Made by a program: the position numbers and the translations under genes
In this document: one piece after another, positions 54,589-62,223 of the stretch
Position numbering within the stretch: the stretch's first letter is position 1
Layout of the letters: every line of letters begins with the position of its first letter
The notes under the pieces: model-generated
What the model saw: the letters and a program-made list of their open reading frames with translations, nothing else
What the model was told of the DNA's origin: nothing
Database searches by the model: none
Assembly (NCBI RefSeq): GCF_032051575.1
Contig: NZ_DAMBYD010000013.1
Location: forward strand, 47,957 to 111,956
DNA from: Aminipila sp032051575
GTDB taxonomy: Bacteria > Bacillota > Clostridia > Peptostreptococcales > Anaerovoracaceae
Direction: 5' to 3'
DNA length: 64,000 nt

Positions 54589-54663
54589 TCATTCATTACT
54601 TACTGGGCAACACATTCGCTTTTCCTCAATTACAATATGTCCCCGATTTATTTTAACTAACAT
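54589..54663 (-). CDS. Cys-Cys leader peptide upstream of the sulfhydrylase gene
   Basis: A 24-codon ORF (begins MLVKINRGHIVIEEK, then RMCCPVSNE and stop) with a strong GGGAGGAAAAACT-type ribosome site before its ATG. It is too short for gene finders. It holds two adjacent cysteine codons six codons from its stop, 53 bases before the sulfhydrylase start. No terminator lies between, so control could be through coupling or mRNA folding rather than transcription termination. Confidence 0.6.
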   Translation of the reverse strand: MLVKINRGHIVIEEKRMCCPVSNE

Positions 54664-54745
54664 AGTTTTTCCTCCCGTACCGTTTCATTATGTATTTTGT
54701 ACTTAGAAAATCTTGTGGCTACGCACCCTTTCTGAATATGATTAA

Positions 54746-54775
54746 ATTATATCTCATGTAATTCCAAAGTGTTAA
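54746..54775 (-). promoter_or_regulatory. Promoter of the sulfhydrylase transcript
   Basis: Minus-strand TTAACA (54770-54775), 18-base spacer, perfect TATAAT (54746-54751). Its -35 lies inside one end of the shared 49-bp box. Confidence 0.75.
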
Positions 54776-54817
54776 TACATATAACATGCATCCTGTTATA
54801 GGTTGAACTTATATCAC
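54769..54817. promoter_or_regulatory. Shared LysR-type box, copy 1 (sulfhydrylase promoter)
   Basis: This 49-base element agrees with 62175-62223 at 37 positions, most strongly in GTGTTAATAC, ATCCTGTTATA and the imperfect dyad GTTATAGGTTGAACTTATA. The dyad is of the LysR T-N11-A kind. The -35 hexamer overlaps one end. Confidence 0.75.
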
Positions 54818-54837
54818 CATTTAGAGTCTCCATCTGA

Positions 54838-55749
54838 TTAATCATATAATCCTGCACTGAAATACCTGTCACCTCTGTCTGGCAATACTACTACAATATT
54901 TCCCTTATCAATCTTCTCTGCCAGCTTTAATGCCGCCGACATTGATGCTCCCGAAGATGAACCTGCAAAAATACCTTCAGTTGCCGTAAGTTTTCTTGCT
55001 GTATCAAAGGCTTCTTCATCATTTACCTTAATTACATCATCAACAAGCTTCATATCCATTGTCTCAGGAATAAAATCATTTCCAATTCCCTCAATATTAT
55101 AGTCTCCATGTTCACCTCCACCTATTGTCGAACCAACAGGATCTGCCAGAACCCCCTTAATTTCAGGTTTTTTTTCTTTTAGATATTTTAATATCCCATT
55201 ATATGTGCCACCACTGCCTGCTCCAAGTACTACATAATCAATGTTACCTTCAAGAGCATTATATATTTCTGGCCCTGTTGTTTCGTAATGTGCCAAAGGA
55301 TTACTCATATTCTTAAACTGCTCAAAAGATATAGAATTAGAAATCTGTGCTTTTATCTCTTCTGCCTTTTCAACTGCACCTAGCATTCCTTTTTCTCTAG
55401 GTGTATTTACAATCTCTGCTCCAAGTGCTTTCATCAATTTCTGTTTTTCGATGGAGAACTTTGTAGGGACGACAAAGATAATTTTATATCCTTTATTCAA
55501 TGCTGCCATTGCAATTCCAAGCCCAGTATTCCCCGCAGTTGCTTCTACAATGGTATATCCCGTTTTCAAACGTCCTGATTCTTCAGCATCCTTAATCATA
55601 TATTTCCCAATTCTGTCCTTAACACTTCCCCCTGGATTAAAGAGTTCTAACTTAGCAAATATGTTTACGTGCTTTTTTTGGTTAATATAACTTAACTTAA
55701 CAAGTGGTGTATTACCTATAAGTTCCTGCATAGATTCATAATATTTCAT
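54838..55749 (-). CDS. cysK: Cysteine synthase (O-acetylserine sulfhydrylase)
   Basis: A 303-residue fold-type-II PLP enzyme that makes cysteine from O-acetylserine and sulfide. The PLP lysine K44 is in NPGGSVKDRIGKY, the substrate loop is TAGNTGLG, and the phosphate-binding GSGGTYNG is present. It has its own promoter and a 5-Cys leader peptide with a terminator in front (55792-55983). The GGAG ribosome site lies just before the ATG. Confidence 0.95.
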   Translation of the reverse strand: MKYYESMQELIGNTPLVKLSYINQKKHVNIFAKLELFNPGGSVKDRIGKYMIKDAEESGRLKTGYTIVEATAGNTGLGIAMAALNKGYKIIFVVPTKFSIEKQKLMKALGAEIVNTPREKGMLGAVEKAEEIKAQISNSISFEQFKNMSNPLAHYETTGPEIYNALEGNIDYVVLGAGSGGTYNGILKYLKEKKPEIKGVLADPVGSTIGGGEHGDYNIEGIGNDFIPETMDMKLVDDVIKVNDEEAFDTARKLTATEGIFAGSSSGASMSAALKLAEKIDKGNIVVVLPDRGDRYFSAGLYD

Positions 55750-55791
55750 TTTATTTTCCCTCCTTTATGACTTTCTATCTACCTTCATGCA

Positions 55792-55827
55792 CAAAAAAAA
55801 ATGCTTTCGATTTTCGAAAGCATTTTC
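55792..55827 (-). terminator. Attenuator terminator before cysK
   Basis: On the minus strand GAAAATGCTTTCGA and TCGAAAGCATTTT form a very stable stem with a three-base loop, followed by TTTTTTTG. It lies between the leader ORF stop and the cysK start, so read-through is required for cysK expression. Confidence 0.93.
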
Positions 55828-55878
55828 ATATGATGTGTTTAACTAATTTTATTTAATGGGAACTGTATTGCTGTTATT

Positions 55879-55983
55879 TCAACATGTTAAACACATATAT
55901 TTTTTATGAAGGTCAACTTTCTGAATCAACTTTATGTTATTAAGTTCTTTACAACAGCAACAACAATTCCAAAGTCTTTTCAT
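55879..55983 (-). CDS. Poly-cysteine leader peptide (Cys5) upstream of cysK
   Basis: A 34-codon ORF, beginning MKRLWNCCCCCKELNN, with AAGGAGG eight bases before its ATG. Five consecutive cysteine codons occupy positions 7-11, and two more Cys lie at 31 and 34. Downstream, 55868-55875 can pair with the Cys-codon run (55953-55960), and 55833-55843 pairs with 55886-55896 at the end of the ORF. The terminator follows. This is the layout of ribosome-mediated attenuation responding to charged tRNA-Cys. Confidence 0.85.
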   Translation of the reverse strand: MKRLWNCCCCCKELNNIKLIQKVDLHKKYMCLTC

Positions 55984-56038
55984 TTTGTTTTCCTCCTTTT
56001 CATATTTTATATAATTCCTATCTGATTACTATGTTATT

Positions 56039-56067
56039 ATAATATGCTTATATCTTTAGATTGTCAA
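56039..56067 (-). promoter_or_regulatory. Promoter of the leader-cysK transcript
   Basis: Minus-strand TTGACA (56062-56067), 17-base spacer, TATTAT (56039-56044). No copy of the 49-bp LysR-type box is present, so control here appears to rest on attenuation. Confidence 0.8.
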
Positions 56068-56093
56068 TATATATTTTTATTTTTTTATAAAAG

Positions 56094-57260
56094 CTATCTT
56101 TTTTTGGCCTTTATATGTATTTCAGATAAATTGTCCAGTGCTAGCTGCAAGGTTTCATCTCTCTTTGCAAAGTGCAATCGGATAAGGTGATTTACATTTT
56201 CTTTAAAAAATGTTGAACCAGGTACAGCTCCGACTTTTACTTCCTTTGCAAGCCATTCACAGAATTCAATATCATTTTTACATCTAAACTCACTTACATC
56301 CACCATGACATAGTATGCCCCCTGAGGCGTGATATACTTGAGTCCGATGTCATCAAGCCCCTTCAGAAACAAATTGCGCATATGCGTATAATGATTCTGC
56401 AATTCTTTGTAATAGTTATCTCCAAAATCAAGCCCAACCGCTGCTGCCTCCATCAGAGGAGCTGCTGCCCCCACCGTAAGAAAGTCATGCACCTTCTTAA
56501 CACGGTCAATGATCCTCTCCAGTGCAATAACATAACCCAAACGCCATCCTGTAATGGAATAGGTTTTTGATAACGAACTGCAAGTTATTGTACGTTCTCT
56601 CATACCAGGAAGAGTTGCCATATAAATATGCTCATACGGTTCATACACAATGTGTTCATACACTTCATCAGTAATTACATATGCATCATATTTAATCGCC
56701 AAATCTGCAATGATTTGTAATTCTTTACGGGTAAAAACCTTACCACATGGATTAGATGGATTACATAAAATCAATGCCTTTGCACCTTGCTTGAAGGCGG
56801 CTTCCAAAACATTGGCATCAAAATTGAATTCAGGTGGTATTAATGGTACATATATTGGTTCTGCCCCACTAAGAATGGTATCTGCCCCATAATTTTCATA
56901 AAAGGGTGAAAAGATAATAACCTTATCTCCAGGATTAGTTATTGCCATCATGGCTGCCATCATAGCTTCTGTACTTCCACAGGTAACCACAATTTCTGTA
57001 TTAGGATTGATTTTCATCCCTGAGAAATGCTCCTGTTTATGTGCTAATGCTTCTCTAAAATTCTGTGCTCCCCATGTGGTGGCATACTGGTGTGGGCCCT
57101 CCATTGATACTTCAGCTAACCTTGTAAGTATTTCTTTTGGAGGATCAAAATCCGGAAATCCTTGTGAAAGATTTACTGCTCCATATTGATCTGAAATTCT
57201 TGTCATTCTTCTAATCACCGAATCTGTAAAAGCCGATGTTCTATTACTTAATTCCTGCAT
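56094..57260 (-). CDS. Class I/II aminotransferase (methionine/aromatic type)
   Basis: A 388-residue PLP aminotransferase: AVNLSQGFPDFDPPKEIL at the N terminus, GSTEAMMAA cofactor loop, CNPSNPCGKVF, and Schiff-base lysine K232 in SSLSKTYSITGWRLGY. It resembles YbdL-like and kynurenine/methionine aminotransferases. It is the last gene of the metNI operon. The operon context suggests it interconverts methionine and its 2-oxo acid, but the substrate is not provable from sequence. Confidence 0.85.
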   Translation of the reverse strand: MQELSNRTSAFTDSVIRRMTRISDQYGAVNLSQGFPDFDPPKEILTRLAEVSMEGPHQYATTWGAQNFREALAHKQEHFSGMKINPNTEIVVTCGSTEAMMAAMMAITNPGDKVIIFSPFYENYGADTILSGAEPIYVPLIPPEFNFDANVLEAAFKQGAKALILCNPSNPCGKVFTRKELQIIADLAIKYDAYVITDEVYEHIVYEPYEHIYMATLPGMRERTITCSSLSKTYSITGWRLGYVIALERIIDRVKKVHDFLTVGAAAPLMEAAAVGLDFGDNYYKELQNHYTHMRNLFLKGLDDIGLKYITPQGAYYVMVDVSEFRCKNDIEFCEWLAKEVKVGAVPGSTFFKENVNHLIRLHFAKRDETLQLALDNLSEIHIKAKKR

Positions 57261-57270
57261 TTTTCCCCTC

Positions 57271-58320
57271 CTACAGCGGAAGTTTTCTGCCTACACCATT
57301 TGTCAATGCCTTATCAAACAAACTTCTTACTACATACATATCTTCTACTGCCATTCCAACATTATTACATACAATTAATTCAGCATTATTTTCTCTGCCT
57401 TTTTTGCTTTCACCAACAACCTCTCCTGTTTCTGCATATATATCAGGCAAACCATACGGATAATATCCATATCCCTTTAAAAGCTCATGCTGCTCTATAC
57501 TGTCAACTAAATATTTATCTGCCCTTTTTATCGTTTTATCTTCATATAACGAATGGCAATCACACAGTAAGATGGTTTTTCCGCCTTCTATCCATTCATC
57601 CTTTATCTTTGGTTCAGGCTGTTCTGTAATAACCGTTGCTGATGCAATTACTTCTGACTTTCTAACCAATTCTTCTAATGAAGCTGCTTTGATTATCTTT
57701 GCTTTTAACCCTGGCTGCAAATCTTTAATCAAATGATCCACTGCCTCTTCAAAAATATCGTAAACATAGATTTCTTTTAATTTTGGAAGTACTTGTTCAA
57801 TATTTTTCACATGCTGTCTTCCCTCTACACCACAGCCAATCATTCCAAATGTCTTAGTATAAGGATTCGCCAATTTTTTGATAGAGGCATAGGTAACCGC
57901 TGCTGTCCTAATTTCAGTTACATAAATACAATCTAAAATGGCAATTGGTATTCCAGATAAATGATCATTAAAAATAATCAATCCTTCTGCCTGCGGATAT
58001 CCATATTTTCTGCTATTTCCCGGGTAGCAGGAGCCCCATTTAATTCCTGCTGCAAATGCTTCAGGGGCATATGCGGGCATTGCATGGTAAAAAGTTTCAT
58101 GTAATGGATGAATACCTATTTTAGCAGGCATATCTACATTTTTCTTGCTATATGCCACCAAGGCTTTCTCGGTTAAATCCAATATTTCTTCATGGGTAAT
58201 TTGAATATTTCTGACATCCGCTTGGGTTAAATAGAGAAGTTCTTTACCAATTGTCAGTTGATTATTTACCCACTCTCTATATTTCTCAGCTTCTGGATAC
58301 AATTCTTTGCTCAATTTCAT
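57271..58320 (-). CDS. Ornithine cyclodeaminase/mu-crystallin family protein
   Basis: A 349-residue NAD(P)-dependent enzyme: substrate region MPAKIGIHP, GIKWGSCYPGN, and the Rossmann motif TFGMIGCGVEGRQHVKNI. Family members act as cyclodeaminases, imine reductases or amino acid dehydrogenases (for example alanine dehydrogenase or SbnB). It is 10 bases upstream of the aminotransferase and four bases after metQ. The substrate is unknown; context suggests an amino- or imino-acid step for sulfur amino acids. Confidence 0.83.
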   Translation of the reverse strand: MKLSKELYPEAEKYREWVNNQLTIGKELLYLTQADVRNIQITHEEILDLTEKALVAYSKKNVDMPAKIGIHPLHETFYHAMPAYAPEAFAAGIKWGSCYPGNSRKYGYPQAEGLIIFNDHLSGIPIAILDCIYVTEIRTAAVTYASIKKLANPYTKTFGMIGCGVEGRQHVKNIEQVLPKLKEIYVYDIFEEAVDHLIKDLQPGLKAKIIKAASLEELVRKSEVIASATVITEQPEPKIKDEWIEGGKTILLCDCHSLYEDKTIKRADKYLVDSIEQHELLKGYGYYPYGLPDIYAETGEVVGESKKGRENNAELIVCNNVGMAVEDMYVVRSLFDKALTNGVGRKLPL

Positions 58321-58323
58321 AAT

Positions 58324-59157
58324 CTATTCCTCCCACGCTGCTAAATAAGACCCTTTAAAGGTTGTGGCATAAATTTCTTTTACCGCATCTGACTGATACG
58401 CATCAACTATTTTTTTATAAATTTCATTATCTTTATCTGCTGTTCTTGCCGCAATCAGATTCACATAACTATTTCCCGAATAGTATGTTACATTATCCTG
58501 AAAAATGGAATCCTTAGCTGGATTTAGTCCGTTATCAAGTGCATAATTGCAGTTAATTACCGCTGCTGCAACATCAGGAAGTAAAGAATATACATTTGCC
58601 GCATCTGCCTCTACTAGTTCTAGACTAAGAGGATTTTCTGTAATATCCGATACTTCAGGACTGTCACCTGCACTTTTATCTAATTTGATTAATCCTGCAG
58701 CTTCCAGAATTTTTAATGCTCTTCCTTCATTGGTTGCATCATTAGGCACTGCAATTTTTGATTTTTGCCCAATTTCACTTACATCGGAGACTTTATTTGA
58801 ATAAATATTCATAGCCGATATAAACGTATCTCCAATAGCTACGATTTTATAACCGTTATTTTTAATTTCATCATTTAAATATGCATAATGCTGAAATGCA
58901 TTCAAGTCAATCTCACCATTATCAAGTGCCTGGTTTGGGGTTGTATAGTCCGTAAAACTCACAAGCTCTATTTTAACCCCCTCTTTTCCAAGTTCTTTAA
59001 TAACTGGATCCCACATTTCATTTGCTTCTCCTACTACACCAACCTTAACAACCTTTTTATCACTATTGCCACTTTTGTCATTTTTGTTTCCACATGCTGT
59101 TGATACAAATGCTAATGCTATCACCAAAACAAGTGCTAAAATTGTTCTTTTTTTCAT
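58324..59157 (-). CDS. metQ: Methionine ABC transporter substrate-binding lipoprotein
   Basis: A 277-residue NlpA-family lipoprotein. The signal ends in FVSTACGNK. The NlpA core is visible: VKVGVVGEANEMWDPVI, ELVSFTDYTTPNQALDNGEIDLNAFQHYAYL and AVINCNYALDNGLNP. It binds methionine (or cystine, in some relatives) for MetNI. It lies 30 bases after the dehydrogenase gene. Confidence 0.9.
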   Translation of the reverse strand: MKKRTILALVLVIALAFVSTACGNKNDKSGNSDKKVVKVGVVGEANEMWDPVIKELGKEGVKIELVSFTDYTTPNQALDNGEIDLNAFQHYAYLNDEIKNNGYKIVAIGDTFISAMNIYSNKVSDVSEIGQKSKIAVPNDATNEGRALKILEAAGLIKLDKSAGDSPEVSDITENPLSLELVEADAANVYSLLPDVAAAVINCNYALDNGLNPAKDSIFQDNVTYYSGNSYVNLIAARTADKDNEIYKKIVDAYQSDAVKEIYATTFKGSYLAAWEE

Positions 59158-59187
59158 CTTTAGAATCTCCTTTAATTCATTAATATT

Positions 59188-60147
59188 TTATAAATTCAGT
59201 GCAAGCTCATAATTTTCTCTCATAGTCTTACACGATTGATTAAACTTTTCTTTTTCTTCTCTGGTCATATTAAGTTCTATAATCTCTTCTACGCCATTTA
59301 TTCCAAGAACTGATGGAACGGACGCATAAACATCATGCTGTCCATACTCTCCATCTAACAATACTGAAACAGGGAGAACTCTTTTTTCATCTGCAAATAT
59401 TGCCCTTGTTACCTCCGCAATAGCTGCTCCTATTCCAAATTCCGTTGAACCTTTTCCTCCAAGGATGTGCCATCCTCCAGCTTTCCCTTCCTCAGCAATT
59501 GCACACAGATTAAGTTTTCCATACTTATCTGGCTTTTCCTTAATCAATTCCAGTATTGGTTTTCCTGCAATTGTCACGGTTGACCATGCAACCATCTGAC
59601 TCTCGCCATGTTCACCTAATGCATAAGCATATACAGACTTTTGATCCATTCCTATTTCCTGCGCAATAGCCCTTCTAAGTCTTGCTGAATCCAAGGTAGT
59701 ACTTGTAGAAATAATTTTTTCTTTTAAATACCCCAATTGGTTTTGCACATAATGTGCCACAACATCTGCGGGGTTTGATATACTTACTATGATCCCATGG
59801 AATCCTGAGGATTTAATTCCTTCAATTACGTCCTTCAGTATCTCAACTGTCTGTCCCAGCGTATCCATTCTGGTCTGCCCTTTACTGATATCTGGCAGTG
59901 GACCAGCAGCAATTATTAACAAATCCGCATCAGCGGCATCCATATAATTTCCTGCTGTAACCAGCACACGATGTGGGAGATATACCGTAGCATCAAATAT
60001 ATCTAATGCCTGGGCTATAGCTTTCTCTTTATCCACGTCAATATATACAATCTGTTCTGCCAACCCTTGTGATGCTAATGCATATCCTGCGTGTGATCCT
60101 ACATGACCTGCTCCGACAATAACTACTTTTCTGGGTTTTAATGCCAT
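59188..60147 (-). CDS. L-lactate/L-2-hydroxyisocaproate dehydrogenase family protein
   Basis: A 319-residue NAD-dependent 2-hydroxyacid dehydrogenase. The nucleotide motif is VVIVGAGHVGSHAGYAL, arginine in QTRMDTLGQT, proton-relay histidine in YALGEHGESQ, and ISNPADVVAHYV. The substrate loop reads PLPDISKGQTR, with an insertion and no lactate-type Gln, as in L-2-hydroxyisocaproate dehydrogenases that take bulky oxo acids. Inside the methionine operon, it may reduce 4-methylthio-2-oxobutanoate (inference). Confidence 0.85.
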   Translation of the reverse strand: MALKPRKVVIVGAGHVGSHAGYALASQGLAEQIVYIDVDKEKAIAQALDIFDATVYLPHRVLVTAGNYMDAADADLLIIAAGPLPDISKGQTRMDTLGQTVEILKDVIEGIKSSGFHGIIVSISNPADVVAHYVQNQLGYLKEKIISTSTTLDSARLRRAIAQEIGMDQKSVYAYALGEHGESQMVAWSTVTIAGKPILELIKEKPDKYGKLNLCAIAEEGKAGGWHILGGKGSTEFGIGAAIAEVTRAIFADEKRVLPVSVLLDGEYGQHDVYASVPSVLGINGVEEIIELNMTREEKEKFNQSCKTMRENYELALNL

Positions 60148-60163
60148 AATTTTTCCTCCTTTA

Positions 60164-60844
60164 TTAGTGTGTACTTTTTTTAGCTATGATGTTTCCAGCA
60201 ATCTGTATAGCGCTAACTAACAAAACTAATACTAAAACCGAAGCATAGGTTACATCTACCTGATTTCTCTGATAGCCAAACCTTATAGCAAAATCACCAA
60301 GTCCTCCGGCTCCAACTGCACCAGCCATAGCCGTTAGTCCAATTAAACTTATGGCGGTAATGGTAGTAGCTCTGACTATCCCTGGAATACTTTCTTTCAA
60401 ATAAACGCTAATAATTATCTTTATTGGTCCGTCACCCATGGATTGGGCGGCTTCAAGTAACCCTGGATTCAATTCTGCCAGTGCTGATTCAATCTGCCTT
60501 GCGAAAAAGGGTACGGTTCCAAACACTAGCGGAACAATTGCACCTTCAACCCCTATTGCCGTTCCTGCTATCAGCCTTGTGAGCGGAATTAATCCTGCCA
60601 ATAGGATAATGAATGGGATGGATCTAAAAAAGTTAATTACTTTATCCAGAATTTGAAAAACAATTTGATTCTGTATTACGCCTCCTCTTTTAGTAACTGT
60701 GAGCAAAATTCCCAGAACAAGTCCAATAACAAAGGATATCCACCCGGATCTCACAACCATTTGTACCGTTTCTTCTATGCTTTCATAAAAATCAGGAAGC
60801 TTTGTAATTACATTAGGAAAATATGTATTAAGAAGCTCTTGCAT
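60164..60844 (-). CDS. metI: Methionine ABC transporter permease
   Basis: A 226-residue permease with five spans and the EAA motif region LLEAAQSMGDGPIKIIISVYLKESIPGI. It fits the MetI family in length and motif. It overlaps metN by 17 bases. Confidence 0.94.
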   Translation of the reverse strand: MQELLNTYFPNVITKLPDFYESIEETVQMVVRSGWISFVIGLVLGILLTVTKRGGVIQNQIVFQILDKVINFFRSIPFIILLAGLIPLTRLIAGTAIGVEGAIVPLVFGTVPFFARQIESALAELNPGLLEAAQSMGDGPIKIIISVYLKESIPGIVRATTITAISLIGLTAMAGAVGAGGLGDFAIRFGYQRNQVDVTYASVLVLVLLVSAIQIAGNIIAKKSTH

Positions 60845-61871
60845 CTAGAATCACCTCCACTCCAACATTCTTTTCTTTTAAATAATTAATGGCGGCCTCA
60901 ATGTCTTCATCCTTCCCCTTTACAATGGATACCAATCCTCCTATGGGACTTTCTCCGATCAGTTCAATATTTCCAAAAATAATGTTTACATTTAAGTTAA
61001 ACTTCCTTGAAATCTGTGAAACTAAGGCCTCTGATGAACTTCTTTTCAAATATTTAAATTTCAGTATGCACTCGCCTTTATTTAATTTAGTAATGGAAAC
61101 ATTACTCTCCATCAGTTCATGTATCTTCGATAGGTTAGACGTGCTGTCTACAAAATCCCTTGTTATTGCCTTTTGCGGATTGGAAAATACTTGGAATACA
61201 TCACCCTCTTCAACAATTTCTCCGTTTTCCATAACAACTACCTTGTCACATATTTCTTTTACAACCTGCATCTCATGGGTGATTACCACAATGGTGATTC
61301 CAAGCGTTTCATTTAATTGCTTTAGCAGTCTTAATATAGACTTTGTTGTCTGCGGATCTAATGCACTTGTAGACTCATCACTAAGTAAAATCTCTGGATT
61401 ATTTGCAAGTGCTCTTGCGATTGCAACTCTTTGTTTCTGCCCCCCTGACAACTGCGAAGGATACATCTTAGATTTGTCTTCCAAGCCAACTAAATGAAGT
61501 AGCTCGTCGACCTTTTTATTTATCTCTTTTCTCTTAATACCCTGATACTTTAGGGGATATGCTACATTCTGATGCACAGTTCTTGAAGAAAATAAATTAA
61601 ACTGCTGAAAGATCATCCCAATTTTCTTTCGCTCTTTACGCAGCTGTTTTTCTGTCAATGCGGTCAATTCCGTTTCTCCTAAAAACACTCTCCCTTCGTT
61701 AGGTCTTTCTAATAAGTTAATGCATCTTACCAGCGTTGATTTGCCAGCTCCCGAAAAACCAATAATTCCACATATCTTGCCTTTCTCTATATTCAGATTT
61801 ACATTTTTTACTGCTTTAACTGTTTTGCCACCCGACTCAAAAGTCTTACTAATATTTTGAAATGTAATCAT
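60828..61871 (-). CDS. metN: Methionine ABC transporter ATP-binding protein
   Basis: A 347-residue ATPase: Walker A GFSGAGKST, signature LSGGQKQRVAIARAL, Walker B ILLSDESTSALD (Ser in place of the more common Ala-Glu run) and a C-terminal NIL domain (GECILKFKY, ESPIGGLVSIVKG) that senses methionine. The ATG at 61871 follows AAAGGAGG; seven more codons upstream are open. It heads the metNI-dehydrogenase-metQ-cyclodeaminase-aminotransferase operon, behind a Cys4/Met leader with terminator. Confidence 0.93.
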   Translation of the reverse strand: MITFQNISKTFESGGKTVKAVKNVNLNIEKGKICGIIGFSGAGKSTLVRCINLLERPNEGRVFLGETELTALTEKQLRKERKKIGMIFQQFNLFSSRTVHQNVAYPLKYQGIKRKEINKKVDELLHLVGLEDKSKMYPSQLSGGQKQRVAIARALANNPEILLSDESTSALDPQTTKSILRLLKQLNETLGITIVVITHEMQVVKEICDKVVVMENGEIVEEGDVFQVFSNPQKAITRDFVDSTSNLSKIHELMESNVSITKLNKGECILKFKYLKRSSSEALVSQISRKFNLNVNIIFGNIELIGESPIGGLVSIVKGKDEDIEAAINYLKEKNVGVEVILDARAS

Positions 61872-61911
61872 GTTTTTAATCCTCCTTTCCATGTTATCTT
61901 CATTTTCGGGT

Positions 61912-61950
61912 AAAAAAATAGCAGATGCACCTTTTCATACGCATCTACTA
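61912..61950 (-). terminator. Attenuator terminator before metN
   Basis: On the minus strand TAGTAGATGC and GCATCTGCTA form a 10-bp stem (one G-U), followed by TTTTTTTACC. It lies between the leader ORF stop (61982) and metN. Confidence 0.88.
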
Positions 61951-61981
61951 ACTATTTCACATCTTCACATCAGAAAATATA

Positions 61982-62104
61982 TTAGTCTCCAGCAGTTTTT
62001 TGCGCACTTAATACACCCATAGTCATATGCATCTGCATATAACAACAGCAACATATCGTTTCATTATTCATCATTTTGTTATTTACAAAGTTATCAGTAC
62101 GCAT
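61982..62104 (-). CDS. Cysteine- and methionine-rich leader peptide (Cys4) upstream of metN
   Basis: A 40-codon ORF with GAAAGGAG before its ATG. Its middle reads ETICCCCYMQMHMTMG: four consecutive cysteine codons, followed by four methionines at every second codon. Its stop lies about 30 bases before the attenuator stem. The composition would make ribosome progress depend on charged tRNA-Cys and tRNA-Met. It is below normal gene-calling length. Confidence 0.85.
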   Translation of the reverse strand: MRTDNFVNNKMMNNETICCCCYMQMHMTMGVLSAQKTAGD

Positions 62105-62151
62105 TTTAATTGCTCCTTTCAATTTAATTTCGTGTCTTTCTGACAATACCT

Positions 62152-62181
62152 ATATTATCACATCTAAAAAATAGGTGTTAA
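62152..62181 (-). promoter_or_regulatory. Promoter of the leader-metN operon
   Basis: Minus-strand TTAACA (62176-62181), 18-base spacer, TAATAT (62152-62157) preceded by TGA. It matches the sulfhydrylase promoter in its -35, spacing and overlap with the 49-bp box. Confidence 0.7.
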
Positions 62182-62223
62182 TACGTGAAAACGATATCCT
62201 GTTATAAGTTCAACCTATAACAC
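62175..62223. promoter_or_regulatory. Shared LysR-type box, copy 2 (metN promoter)
   Basis: Second copy of the 49-base element (see 54769-54817), with the dyad GTTATAAGTTCAACCTATAAC. It overlaps the last codons and stop of the LysR gene at one end and the metN -35 at the other. Its place beside the LysR gene points to that protein as the binder. Confidence 0.75.

Noticed and set aside
60889..61497. 202-codon open frame opposite metN
   Set aside because: Antisense to the ABC ATPase motifs; no start signal and no recognisable domain.
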